Assembly: GCF_020639365.1 (NCBI RefSeq)
Contig: NZ_JAINUL010000001.1
Location: 3,237,223 to 3,301,222 of the forward strand
Origin: Streptomyces flavotricini
GTDB taxonomy: Bacteria; Actinomycetota; Actinomycetes; Streptomycetales; Streptomycetaceae
Direction: 5' to 3'
DNA length: 64,000 nt
The notes beneath the pieces were generated by a model. The model saw only the letters and a list, made by a program, of their open reading frames with translations. It did not search any database and was not told where the DNA came from. The position numbers and the translations under genes were made by a program. Numbering within the stretch: position 1 is the stretch's first letter; each line of letters opens with the position of its first letter. Positions 47,598 through 57,558 of the stretch are shown piece by piece.

Positions 47598-47923
47598 GTT
47601 GGGAGGGAAGGCGCCTTCCCTCCCAACTCAGCGCTAGATCCACCCCATCGCCCGTTCGATCCTTCTGTTGTGGTGTCCTCCTCGCTGTCGTCGAGACAGC
47701 CCGCGTAGTTGCGGTGGATGACCTCCGGGGAGTTACCCGCCCGGCGGGCCACCTCGGCCAGGGGCAGGCCGGCGCGGAGCCAGTTGGTGATGCACGTCGA
47801 CCGGAGGTCGTACGGGCGGCGTGCGACGGCCTCGGCCGCCCGCGCGTCCAGCGGGGCGCCTCGCTCTTCGGCCCGGGCGAGGAACGAGTCCAGGTCAAGG
47901 AGAAGTGGCGTGGCGGTGGTCAT
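47564..47923 (-). pseudogene. Tyrosine integrase C-terminal remnant
   Basis: The residues RRPYDLRSTCITNWLRAGLPLAEVARRAGNSPEVIHRNYAGCLD (part) align with the C-terminus of the AICE integrase (RRPYDLRHSALSTWLNAGVDPTEVAARAGNS). The His after the conserved Arg is Ser, and the first catalytic Arg domain is gone, while the Tyr in NYAGCL remains. It is a relic of a different integrase, so an older element once occupied this tRNA locus. It overlaps the end of the HEPN-like gene on the opposite strand. Confidence 0.85.
47592..47633. terminator. Perfect 42-bp palindrome
   Basis: Arms of 21 bp (47592-47612 and 47613-47633) are exact complements with no spacer. The TGA of the HEPN-like gene (47595-47597) lies in the left arm. 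Position between converging frames suggests a bidirectional terminator. Confidence 0.75.
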
Positions 47924-48147
47924 CCCGGAGGCCTAGCGACGCGGCACAGCCGCCCGTTCCACAGTTGAGATCCGGGACGGCGAACGGGAGCGCGACGTGC
48001 GAAAGCGCATGTACGCCATCGATGGCATGCACGCCGCCACCGCCATTCAGTTCGCCCGGCCCTGTCACCGTGCTCACCTCCACGCCGATGGCCCTGACGG
48101 CGCTGTGCGGCGGTCGGGCACCGTCATCGAGGTCTGACCCACGCGTC

Positions 48148-50625
48148 CTAGCCGGCCGAGGTGAGTGCGGAGGCCAGCGCGCGGGCGCTCGCGGGGACGC
48201 CGCGGGCCGGTTCGCCGTGTACGGGGTGGGCCTGGTCCAGGGTGGGCAAGAGGCTCGGGGCGCGGTCGGTGGGGGCGCGATCGAGGAGCGTGGTGCCGGT
48301 CTCGGCCTCCTGGGTGGGGGCGTAGCCGGCCGTGCGGAGGGCTGACAGCGTCTCCTCCGGCGGGGCTGTGGAGATCAGGACCGTGGGGGCGATCCTGCGC
48401 AGACGGAGTTTGGTCAGGCCGCGGGCCTGGGCCACCTCGGCGATCAGTCCGGTGTCGTCCGAGCGGATACAGCAGGCCGAGCGGACGACCTTGAGTTGTC
48501 CGTGGGTCCGGGCGGTGTCCTTGATCGTGTAGGCCAGTGGTTGGGGGAGGGGGGTGTCGCGCTCGCTTGCCGCCGTGAGGCGGTCGAGGAGTTCGTCCGC
48601 GCTCCAGCCGGCGTCCAGGGCCCGGCGGATGGAGGTTGCCGTGATGCGCCAGACCACCGCGTGGCCCTCGGACTCGATGTCGCCGACAGCGGAGAGCAGG
48701 TCGGCGAGGGCGGGCGCGGGCGCGCCGGTGACCGTGGCGGTCAGGTCGCTCTGGAACCGGGCTTTGTCGCTGGGCTCGGGCACCGCTGCGTACAGCTCCT
48801 CGCGGAGGGTGGTCACCGCCTTCGCCAGGGTGGGGCGGAGGGCGAGGTCTTCGCCCAGGCCCTCCGAGCCTCGGGCGGACGCGTCGGCGCCCGCGCCGGG
48901 CACTGCCGGGTAGTGGTGGGCGGCTCCCGCCTCCAGCAGCTGGCACAGGGCCCGCCCGGCGGGGGTGAGCGCTCCGTGGGCCACCACGCCGAGCAGGGCC
49001 GCCTCTGCCAGGGTGGCTGCCATGCGTTCGAGGACTTCGTCCAGGCCGGTCAGCTCCCCCGTGGCGTCCGCGGCCAGGTGAGTGCGCAGGGCGGGCTGGA
49101 ACCATGCGGCCAGGGAGAGCAGTTCGGTGTATCCGCGCGCGTTCGCTGTCAGCCCGTGTCCGTCGGGGAGGACGGCGAGCGCTCGTAGGATCCCGGTGCG
49201 GAGGGTCACGGCGTCCTCGTCCTGCGCACTGATGAGCGCGACCGGGGTCTCCTCGGGGTCCGGCCAGTGGCTGAGTACTGCGGGGACCACGGCCCAGGCG
49301 GCCAGGAGCGACAGCAGTTTGCCCGCGGGCGGAGCGGCGGCCCAGGCGTCGTAGCGGTCGCTCGGCAACAGCCGGGCGGAGGGCTTCGGGGCCTTGAGGT
49401 TCCGGTGGCCGCGGGAAGCGGGGGCCGGTTCGTCATCCTGGGGCGCGGCCAGTCCGGCGTTCACCGCGAGGTCCAGCCACAGCCGGGTGGCGGCCTCATC
49501 GGCCCCGGCCGCCTTGGCCAGCCGCCGGGTGTCCCGTACGGCGATCCCGCCCGCCTTGCGGATCGCGACCGGCTGGGCGGCCAGCGCCCGCAGGACGAGT
49601 TCGGCCCGCCAGGCGGCCGCCGCGGCGGCCGTGCCGCCCTCGCCCTCCCAGCCGGACGGCAGCGGCGCGGTGGCGGTGAACGGCTCCGGTTCCAGCCGGG
49701 GGCCGGGCGCCGCGCCCTCATCGCGGAGCGCACGGGCGACCTCGTACGGAAGTTCCACCAGGTCGAGGCCGGAAGGGATCAGCAGTCCGCGCCCGGCCAG
49801 CCAGTCGGTGCCCTCGTCGCCGCTGCCGCCCTCCCGGAAGACGTACTTGGCGTCCGGGCCCGCGTACTGCGACCCGTACCGGCCGACGAAGCAGTGGGTT
49901 CGCAGCAGCGGCGGCCCGGGTACCAGGTGGTCCAGCAGCTCCAGCGCCCGGACCGGGGCGTCCGCCACCAGTGCCCGCACCCGGGCGGGATCGGCGAGCA
50001 GAGCGGTGATCAGCTCCTGGGCCTGGTCGCGGGTACGGGCCGCCCCCTCGCCGAAGAGGGTTGCGGCGACCCGCTTGACCTCGGGGGCGTTGTAGGCGGT
50101 GGTCAGCAGCCGGTCGGCCGTACGCCCGTAACCGTCGAACGCGGCGGCGCGGACGTGCAGCAGTGGTGGGAGCGCCAATCGGCCCTTGGGCGCGGGGAGC
50201 AACAGCGCGCGCTCCCGCAGTCGGGTGAGCGTGTGTTCCGCCCGCTGACGCTTCTCCCCCGGCTCGAACCAGGCCAGTACGTCCCTCTCGGGCACCAGTC
50301 GGTCCGTGGGCTCCACCGCGGCAACGAGCTTCTGCTGTTGCCAGGGATACCGGGGCCCGTCCTCGGCCTCGCCACCGGCTACGGGGCCGTGCCGCTCCAG
50401 GGCGAGGGCGGCGATGGAAGCGAGCAGCTCCAGCTCTCCGGCGGTGCCCGCCATCAGGCCCTGGCCCACCGACTCGTCGGTGAGCAAGTGTTCGGCGAGC
50501 TCGCGGAGGGTGGTGATCCGTCGGTACCCGGCGGCGAGCGGCAGATCCCGCTCCTCCAGCAACGCGGTCAGCCGCTGAGGATCCAGGGTCCCCAGCCATT
50601 TCACAAGGGCGGTACGCGCATTCAC
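48148..50625 (-). CDS. Helicase-associated domain protein (XPB/Ssl2-like N-domain)
   Basis: An 825-residue protein of the actinobacterial 'helicase C-terminal/XPB-associated domain' family. The N-terminus shows repeated winged-helix-like segments (TALVKWLGTLDPQRLTALLEERDLP, TLRELAEHLLTDESV). The conserved C-terminal Helicase_C_3 region includes GHAVVWRITATSIRRALDAGWSADELLDRL (part) and LKVVRSACCIRSDDTGLIAEVAQARGL (part). No Walker A or DEAD motif is present, so it is not itself a helicase. The start is the GTG at 50623-50625. Role unknown; DNA repair or transcription has been suggested by domain similarity only. Confidence 0.85.
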   Translation of the reverse strand: MNARTALVKWLGTLDPQRLTALLEERDLPLAAGYRRITTLRELAEHLLTDESVGQGLMAGTAGELELLASIAALALERHGPVAGGEAEDGPRYPWQQQKLVAAVEPTDRLVPERDVLAWFEPGEKRQRAEHTLTRLRERALLLPAPKGRLALPPLLHVRAAAFDGYGRTADRLLTTAYNAPEVKRVAATLFGEGAARTRDQAQELITALLADPARVRALVADAPVRALELLDHLVPGPPLLRTHCFVGRYGSQYAGPDAKYVFREGGSGDEGTDWLAGRGLLIPSGLDLVELPYEVARALRDEGAAPGPRLEPEPFTATAPLPSGWEGEGGTAAAAAAWRAELVLRALAAQPVAIRKAGGIAVRDTRRLAKAAGADEAATRLWLDLAVNAGLAAPQDDEPAPASRGHRNLKAPKPSARLLPSDRYDAWAAAPPAGKLLSLLAAWAVVPAVLSHWPDPEETPVALISAQDEDAVTLRTGILRALAVLPDGHGLTANARGYTELLSLAAWFQPALRTHLAADATGELTGLDEVLERMAATLAEAALLGVVAHGALTPAGRALCQLLEAGAAHHYPAVPGAGADASARGSEGLGEDLALRPTLAKAVTTLREELYAAVPEPSDKARFQSDLTATVTGAPAPALADLLSAVGDIESEGHAVVWRITATSIRRALDAGWSADELLDRLTAASERDTPLPQPLAYTIKDTARTHGQLKVVRSACCIRSDDTGLIAEVAQARGLTKLRLRRIAPTVLISTAPPEETLSALRTAGYAPTQEAETGTTLLDRAPTDRAPSLLPTLDQAHPVHGEPARGVPASARALASALTSAG

Positions 50626-50883
50626 CCGGCCAGGCTAGCGCCGTCCGGTCACCCCGCGGGGGTGAACCGGGCCCGCGCTCGATGAGCGGAATCCCGCCTT
50701 GCAGGAAAACCGGCCAGAACCGCAGGTGCGGATCAGGGGTTGCCGTGGAAGCCCTTCACCTTGGCCGTCAGCGCGGAGTCGCGGACCCTGACGGAGGACC
50801 TGGTCGTTCGCCGTGCGGTCGAGCTCGGTTCGTCGTCCTGCCCTGTACCGGCTCCGAAACTCCGCTCGCGCTTTCGTAGCCGA

Positions 50884-51384
50884 TCAGGCCCAGCCGTTGC
50901 GGCCCGCCTCTTCCTGCTCGATCTGTGCGTGCCGTTCGATGACCGCTGTGCCGGCGAACTCCACGTACCCCTTCGGAGTCTTGTTGTGCGCGGCCGCCTT
51001 GAACACCACCATCTATACGGCGAGTTCGCGCTCCGAAGCGGTCAACGCCCGATGCGCCGCCGATACCTCCAACAGCGCTTTGTGGCCCTGTGTGCTGCCG
51101 ACGGGCACCGTGTGGTCGACCCGGTGGTCTCCGCAGTAGCGCACCCGGCCGTTGTCCGGGTCGAACACGTCGTGCCAGGGCGTATCGGCCGTTCCCGCCT
51201 TCCACGGTCTGGAGCGGATCAGGATGGCCGGACGACGCTCCTCGCCCCGGGCTTTGACCTTGGCGATCGGATGGATGCCTCTGCTCAGCTGAATCGCTGC
51301 GAGAGCCCGGGAGCGGATCTCTGTTCCGGGCCGACCGCAGCACCTGACCGACACGCAACTGCACGTCATGGATTCCCGGTTCAC
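50884..51384 (-). pseudogene. ScoMcrA-like SRA-domain restriction gene remnant
   Basis: The frame reads GIHPIAKVKARGEERRPAIL, WKAGTADTPWHDVFDPDNGRVRYCGDHR and, after an in-frame TAG (51013-51015), MVVFKAAAHNKTPKGYVEFAGTAVIERH (part). The first two blocks resemble the SRA-like module of the type IV enzyme ScoMcrA, which recognises modified DNA, and related HNH nucleases. Sequence similarity continues across the stop, which shows a broken gene. The C-terminal HNH nuclease domain is not visible; the stretch down to 50740 has no clear frame. Recognition is from memory of the family, moderately secure. Confidence 0.6.
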
Positions 51385-51488
51385 ACGCCCCTCTGACAGA
51401 CGCGGTGGGGCTCTAGGGGGGTGCGAGTGGGGGTTGAGGGGGGTGTGGGATGGTCCGGGCGCTTATTTGAGGCGTTCAAGGAGGCGGC

Positions 51489-52591
51489 ATGGTTACGGGG
51501 ACCGGGCTTGTCGAGCGGGCCGGGGAGTTGAGGGAGTTGGCGCGGCGGCGGGCCGCCGATGCGGAGGAGCAGCGGCGCCTCACTCCCGATGTGGTGGCGG
51601 GGGTGCTGGGTGGCGGGTTCGCCCGGCATTTCGTGCCCGTCGGGTTCGGCGGGGTCGAGGGGACCTTCCGTGAGTTCGCCGACGCCGTGGCCGTCGTTGC
51701 CGAGGGGTGTGCCGCCGCCGCCTGGTGTGCCTCCGTGGCCTCCAGCCTGGCCCGGGTGGCCGCCTGCCTGCCCGTGGAGGGGCAGGCGGACGTCTGGGGC
51801 GGAGGGGCCGACGCTTTCGTCGTCGGGTCGCTTTCGCCTCTCGGGAAGGCCGTGCCGGCGCCCGGTGGGTGGCGGGTGTCCGGGAGCTGGGCCTACATCA
51901 GCGGCGTGGACTATTCCGACTGGGTCGTGGTGTGCGCCCTGCTTCCCGACCGGACGGGCGCGCGGTTGTTCGCTCTGCCCCGGGGGGCCTACGCCGTCAA
52001 GGACACCTGGACCGGATCCGGCATGCGGGGCACCGGGAGCAATACGGTCATCGTCGATGACGTGTTCGTACCCGAGTCGCGCAGTGTGGACCGGCAGCGG
52101 CTGTCCGACGGCCACACCGTGCCGATCCAGGCCGTCAACGGGCTGTCGTGTGCGCCCGCGGCCCTCGGGGCCGCGCGCGGGGCGCTGCGGCTGTGGACCC
52201 GCGACACCGCGCAGCGGCTGGCGCGGGGCGCCGGGCGGGTGGGGGGTCCCGGGCCCGCCCTGAGTACGTACGAGGCCGTCCTGACCCGCAGCTCCGGTGA
52301 GATCGATGCCGCGGCGCTGCTGCTGGAGCGGGCCGCGCACGTCGCCGACCGGGGCGCGCGGATCACCGAGGCCGAGACCGCCCGCAACGTGCGCGACTAC
52401 GCCCTGTCCACCGAACTCCTCGTCGCCGCCGTCAACCGGATGTTCGCCACCGCCGGCACCTCCGGGCAGAGCGTGGAGAACCCGCTGCAGCGGGCCTGGC
52501 GCGACGTGAACTCCATCGCCACCCACATCGCCCTGAACTTCGACCCGGCCGCCGTGCTCTTCGCGTCGCGCCCCTTCGCCCTGGAGGCAGC

Positions 52592-52595
<4 letters not shown>
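51489..52595 (+). CDS. Flavin-dependent monooxygenase of the acyl-CoA dehydrogenase fold
   Basis: A 368-residue protein similar in layout to group D two-component monooxygenases (HpaB/ActVA-ORF5/HsaA type). An N-terminal helical domain ([25 protein letters not shown], part) is followed by the beta domain [23 protein letters not shown] and [25 protein letters not shown]-terminal helical bundle ends with [17 protein letters not shown], where the His resembles the catalytic His of these enzymes. The start is the ATG behind GGAGG. The flavin reductase 2 kb away could supply FMNH2. Its stop overlaps the aldo/keto reductase start. Confidence 0.87.
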
Positions 52596-53578
<983 letters not shown>

Positions 53579-53634
53579 GCCCGGAGCCCGCGAGCCCGGA
53601 GCCCGCGAGCCCCCTCCCGTCCGGCTGTCCGGCT

Positions 53635-53668
53635 GTCCGCCCGCCTGCATACGCGCAGGCGGGCGGAC
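53635..53668 (+). terminator. Terminator after the aldo/keto reductase
   Basis: A perfect 13-bp stem (53635-53647 with 53656-53668) with an 8-nt loop. Just upstream is a duplicated 15-bp GAGCCCGGAGCCCGC tract. Confidence 0.75.
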
Positions 53669-53742
53669 GTGTATGAGAACTTCATGTCCGGTCGTGCAGC
53701 CGTCACTGGTCGCCCGCTCAAGGCTGCTGCGATGCTGAGTCC

Positions 53743-54552
53743 ATGGAATTCGGAGTTCTCGGACCGCTCGAAGCCCGTATGCACGGCATGTCCATCGCAC
53801 CGACCGCCGGAAAGCCCCGCCAGATCCTGGCGCTGCTCGCCATCCGCGCGGGACGTGTCGTACAAGTGGAAACGCTGATGGCCGAATTGTGGGGCGACGC
53901 AATTCCCCGCAGTGCGGCCACCACGCTCCAGACCTACATCCTCCAATTACGCCGGAAACTCACGCAGGCCGGCGTGCATCAGCAATCCGGCCGGAGCGCC
54001 AAGGACGTATTGGCGACCTGTTACGGGGGCTACCGGCTCGCCCCCGAGGAATTCTCCCTCGACCTGCTGACGTTCCAGCAGCTGGTCCGCGCCGGCGGCC
54101 GGACGATGGCCGAGAACGACCCCAGGACGGCCTCCGAGCAGCTCGGCCGCGCCCTGGACCTGTGGCGCGGCCCGGCCCTCACCGACGTACCGGTCGGGGA
54201 GGTCCTCGCCACCGAGGTCATCGGCATGCAGGAGGAACGCGACTGGGCGCTGGAGATGCGCCTCGAAGCCGACCTCAGCCTCGGCCGGCACGCGGAGATC
54301 CTCGGCGAGCTGCGCATGCTCGTGAGCCGGCAGCCGCTGCACGAGACGCTGTCCGCGCAGCTGATGACCGCCCTGTACCGGGCCGGGCACCCCTGGCGTG
54401 CGCTGGACGCCTTCCAGGCGCTGCGCCACGCGCTCATCGACGAGCTGGGGGTCGAGCCGTCGCCGCGACTGCAGCGGCTGCACCAGGCCATCCTGGCCAA
54501 CGACACCGGTCTGCAGGTCCCTTCGGCCACCCTGCACGCGCTCTCGGCCTAG
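53743..54552 (+). CDS. SARP-family pathway activator
   Basis: A 269-residue Streptomyces antibiotic regulatory protein. The OmpR-type winged helix (MEFGVLGPLEARMHG ... GKPRQILALLAIRAGRVVQVETLMAELWGD) is followed by the bacterial transcriptional activation domain (LDLLTFQQLVRAGGRTMAEND through LIDELGVEPSPRLQRLHQAIL). SARPs of this size (ActII-ORF4, RedD, DnrI) bind direct repeats near -35 regions and activate biosynthetic genes. It is the strongest sign that the region is a natural-product cluster. The start is the ATG at 53743. Confidence 0.93.
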   Translation: MEFGVLGPLEARMHGMSIAPTAGKPRQILALLAIRAGRVVQVETLMAELWGDAIPRSAATTLQTYILQLRRKLTQAGVHQQSGRSAKDVLATCYGGYRLAPEEFSLDLLTFQQLVRAGGRTMAENDPRTASEQLGRALDLWRGPALTDVPVGEVLATEVIGMQEERDWALEMRLEADLSLGRHAEILGELRMLVSRQPLHETLSAQLMTALYRAGHPWRALDAFQALRHALIDELGVEPSPRLQRLHQAILANDTGLQVPSATLHALSA

Positions 54553-54604
54553 GTGTGTCGTCAAAGCCCCACGAGGGGCTGCGGCCGCGACGAAGAACAT
54601 ACGA

Positions 54605-54651
54605 ACGGCGAAGCTCCTGGCGGACACGGTGTCCGCCAGGAGCTTCGCCGT
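54605..54651. terminator. 23-bp hairpin between SARP and flavin reductase
   Basis: Perfect 23-bp arms (54605-54627 with 54629-54651) flank one central base. It lies between convergent genes and can stop transcription on both strands. Confidence 0.88.
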
Positions 54652-54660
54652 CGCGGCGGT

Positions 54661-55161
54661 TCAGTGGTGGACCGCCAGCCGGCGGTCCGGCTCCCACCTG
54701 CCGAACTCGCCCTGCTGGTACAGGGCGGCCGCGCCCGGGAACGTCTCGCTCTCGTCGATCCGGCCGATGAGCAGCAGGTGGTCGCCCGCCTCCACGGTCT
54801 CCACGAGCGTGCAGCCGGCGTAGGCCACCGCGTCCTCGACGAGTACGGGGACCCCCGCCAGCCCGCCGCGCCAGGCCACTCCGTCGAACTTGTGCTGCGC
54901 CTTCCCGGCGAAGGTCAGGGCCGTGTCCCGGCCGCGGTGGGCCACGAAGTTCATCGCGAACACCCCGGAGGAGAGGATCGCGGGCAGGGTCCTGGACCCC
55001 TTGCCCACGCACAGCAGGAGCAGGGGCGGGGCCGCCGACACGGCGGAGAACGCGTTGCAGGTGAAGCCGGCCGGTTCGCCGTCGTCGCCGCGCGCGGTGA
55101 CGATCGCTACAGGGGTCGGAAACGAACCGAAGACCTTGCGGAAGGTATCCGTGTCCAGCAT
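54661..55161 (-). CDS. NAD(P)H:flavin oxidoreductase (HpaC/ActVB-like)
   Basis: About 166 residues from the ATG at 55159-55161 (MLDTDTFRKVFGSFPTPVAIVTA); a GTG three codons upstream is possible. It has a split-barrel flavin reductase domain with GFTCNAFSAVSAAPPLLLLCVGKGSRT, FAMNFVAHRG and the His in DHLLLIGRI. It reduces free FMN or FAD for a partner oxygenase. The only candidate partner here is the monooxygenase at 51489. It is convergent with the SARP gene. Confidence 0.92.
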   Translation of the reverse strand: MLDTDTFRKVFGSFPTPVAIVTARGDDGEPAGFTCNAFSAVSAAPPLLLLCVGKGSRTLPAILSSGVFAMNFVAHRGRDTALTFAGKAQHKFDGVAWRGGLAGVPVLVEDAVAYAGCTLVETVEAGDHLLLIGRIDESETFPGAAALYQQGEFGRWEPDRRLAVHH

Positions 55162-55289
55162 GAGGGCCACTCCGTCGATTCAGGCACGGGACTTTCCCGC
55201 TGCATGCCACGCACTATCGGTCAAGTGGCTTGAAACCGTCTGGACGAGAACTCGGCCGGAACCCAAGCGTCCCTCGAGCCGCCGTGCCG

Positions 55290-55910
55290 CTACGCGGGCT
55301 CGTCCACGGAAGTGACGAGACCCGCGGCCGCCAGATAGCCGACGATGTCCTCGGTCACCTGCGGCGGCAGCGGCAGGGCGGCCGAGACCGCGGTGAGCGT
55401 GGTCGGCCACGCGAGGGTCATCGCCACCCATGCCGCCTCCTGCCGGTGCAGGACGACGCGGTGCGGGGAGCGGTCGGACTCCAGGACGCATCCGGTGCCC
55501 GACTCCGGCACGGTGAACGCGACGTGCCGGGGCAGGCATACGCGGCGCTCGCCGGCCGGCCGGATCAGGACGAACGACGCCGCGGAGGACAGCGGGACCA
55601 CGGACAGCAGCGGTCCCTTCAGGTCGTCGACTCCGAGGGTGCGCACCACGAGGTGCGACAGCTTGCTGAGCGCCGGAAGCGTGAAGGGGCACTGGTCCTC
55701 GGGCCCGCTCAGGGCATTGGCCAGCAGGACCGGCCCGAGCTCCATCCTCCGCAGCACCTCGCGCACCGCCGGGCTGGGCCGGTCGAGCCGGTCCTGGCCC
55801 CAGCGGCTGGTGAGGAGGAGTACGTCGGCGCCGGCCCCCTGATCGACGATCACGTCCTCGGACAGCGACCAGAGATGGAAGGTCTGGACACCCCCGGTCG
55901 TATACCGCAT
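55290..55910 (-). CDS. SagB N-domain-like protein of unknown function
   Basis: A 206-residue protein from the ATG at 55908-55910, with AGAGG upstream. It contains GVQTFHLWSLSEDVIVDQGAG, SRWGQDRLDRPSPAVREVLRRMELGP and KLSHLVVRTLGVDDLKGPLLSVVPLSS (part). These blocks resemble the N-terminal portion of SagB/McbC-type dehydrogenases of actinomycetes. The FMN-dependent nitroreductase half is absent. It ends with a helix predicted from VTEDIVGYLAAAGLVTS. It may be a peptide- or partner-recognition domain acting in trans, or an independent family; this is inference. Confidence 0.72.
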   Translation of the reverse strand: MRYTTGGVQTFHLWSLSEDVIVDQGAGADVLLLTSRWGQDRLDRPSPAVREVLRRMELGPVLLANALSGPEDQCPFTLPALSKLSHLVVRTLGVDDLKGPLLSVVPLSSAASFVLIRPAGERRVCLPRHVAFTVPESGTGCVLESDRSPHRVVLHRQEAAWVAMTLAWPTTLTAVSAALPLPPQVTEDIVGYLAAAGLVTSVDEPA

Positions 55911-56064
55911 GTCGCACCTCTCTTCCGGGCGGAGGGTTTCACGAGTATGGCCGCGCGCCCGAGCCTCACGACAGGCCGTGCGCCATACGGCCACCGTGAA
56001 TTCCTCATGCCGCCCCCGAGGGCCCTTCACCCGGGCCCGTTCGGGATGTGTGGACGCGTGGCGA

Positions 56065-57321
56065 TCAGGAACGGACGGAGTGCGGGGCTCCTCCCCCGGT
56101 CCGGCCGAAAACGGCGGTCACCAGCATCGCGGCGAGCGCGAAGGCACCGGCCACGGCCATCGCCAGGCGGGGGCCGTTGGAGTCGATGATCAGCCCGCCG
56201 ATGAACGAGCCCACGCCGATGGCCCCGTTGAAGGCGGCGACGTACAGCGACGAGGCGGCCTCGCTCTCCTCGGGGACGAGCCGCATGACCCAGGTCTGCA
56301 GGGCGACCGGGAGCGCCGCGTAGAGCACGCCCCAGCACACCAGCATCGTGATGACGAGCGGGGCGCCGGCTCCGCCCGCGTACATCACCGCCATGACGAC
56401 GGCCAGCAGGCCGGTGCAGGCGATGATGCTCGCCCGCAGGGCCCGGCCCACGACGGCGCCGGCCGCGAAGTTGCCCGCCAGTCCGGCCGCGCCGAAGACC
56501 AGGAGCAGCGCGCCGATGAGGGACTCCCGGACGCCGGTCACCTCCTGCAGGAAGGGGGCCACGTACGTGAAGGCGAGGAAGTGGCCGCTCATGATCAGCG
56601 CGGTGACGCCGACCGCGACGCGCAGCGCGCGGTGGCGCAGTACGTGCAGCAGCGCGGCGAGGCTGCCGCTGCCCTTGGCGGGCAGGGCGGGCATGAACAG
56701 CAGGCTCGCCGCCAGGACGAGGAAGCCGAGGAAGCCCACGCACACGAAGGCCGCGTGCCAGCCGGCGGACTGGCCGACGGCGGTGCCGAGCGGGGTGCCC
56801 GCGACGGAGGCGAGGGAGATCCCGCCGAGGACCACCGAGGTCGCGCGGACGGCGTGCCGCTCGGGGACCAGGCGTACGGCGATCGAGACGGCGATGGACC
56901 AGAACACCCCGTGCGCCAGGGCCACGATGAGGCGGGCGGTCAGGAGCAGCGCGTAGCCGGAGACGGCGGCTGCCATGAAGTTGCCGACGACGTAGAGGAC
57001 CATCAGGGCGACGAGCAGCCACTTTCGGTCCACGCGCCCGGTGAGCGCGGTCAGGGGCGCCGCGGTCGCCGCGGCGAGCACGGCGAAGCCCGTGACGAGG
57101 AAGCCCGCCGAGCCGAGCGAGACCTTCGTGCCCTCGGCGATGGACGGGAGCAGGCCGATCGGCAGGGTCTCCGTGGTGACGAACGAGAAGACGCCGAGGG
57201 CCAGTCCGACGACGGCCAGCCAGGACCGCCAGGCCGGGCCCGGTGGAGCGGCGGCCGGGGGGCCCTGATGCTCCGTCACCGAGGGCGTCGTGCTGCTCGG
57301 ACTGGTCACGCTGGTGGACAT
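56065..57321 (-). CDS. MFS transporter (DHA1 drug-efflux type)
   Basis: A 418-residue, 12-helix permease. The start is the ATG at 57319-57321 (MSTSVTSPSSTTPSVTEHQG). Motif A-like GRVDRKWLL follows helix 2; helix 5 has the efflux motif C-like VVLGGISLASVAGTPLGTAVG (part). It resembles AraJ/CmlA-type exporters and would export the product of the cluster or confer self-resistance. It is divergent from the acyltransferase across a 237-bp promoter region that contains a GGTGGT-N3-ACCAAC palindrome. Confidence 0.9.
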   Translation of the reverse strand: MSTSVTSPSSTTPSVTEHQGPPAAAPPGPAWRSWLAVVGLALGVFSFVTTETLPIGLLPSIAEGTKVSLGSAGFLVTGFAVLAAATAAPLTALTGRVDRKWLLVALMVLYVVGNFMAAAVSGYALLLTARLIVALAHGVFWSIAVSIAVRLVPERHAVRATSVVLGGISLASVAGTPLGTAVGQSAGWHAAFVCVGFLGFLVLAASLLFMPALPAKGSGSLAALLHVLRHRALRVAVGVTALIMSGHFLAFTYVAPFLQEVTGVRESLIGALLLVFGAAGLAGNFAAGAVVGRALRASIIACTGLLAVVMAVMYAGGAGAPLVITMLVCWGVLYAALPVALQTWVMRLVPEESEAASSLYVAAFNGAIGVGSFIGGLIIDSNGPRLAMAVAGAFALAAMLVTAVFGRTGGGAPHSVRS

Positions 57322-57455
57322 GGCTGCTCCCGTGTCGAGGAATGTGCGCGAGGCGTGAAATAGCGCCGCGTGGCGCCCGGAATTCAAAAAGGCAGAAAGT
57401 TCCGTCGGTGAATTTTCCCGCGCCCGCATCTGCGGAGGAAGTGCCTCCGGCTCCT

Positions 57456-57470
57456 GGTGGTGGCACCAAC
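57456..57470. promoter_or_regulatory. Palindromic operator candidate, copy A
   Basis: GGTGGT-GGC-ACCAAC (57456-57470) lies between the divergent MFS and acyltransferase genes, 88 bp upstream of the latter. One mismatch from the consensus GGTGGT-N3-ACCACC. Confidence 0.55.
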
Positions 57471-57558
57471 CGGATAAGTACGCCCCGGCAATCGGGGCGC
57501 GGCTCGGGTAGCTTTTCTGGCGTCTTTCCCCGCATCCCTCTCCTGAAGGAGCAACAAC

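Noticed and set aside
47895..48083. 62-codon minus-strand frame between the integrase remnant and the helicase-associated gene
   Set aside because: No domain or ribosome-binding site; its composition suggests chance.
48148..50625. Calling the 825-residue protein an active helicase
   Set aside because: No Walker A, DEAD/H or SAT motifs are present; only the XPB-associated N-domain similarity supports the name.
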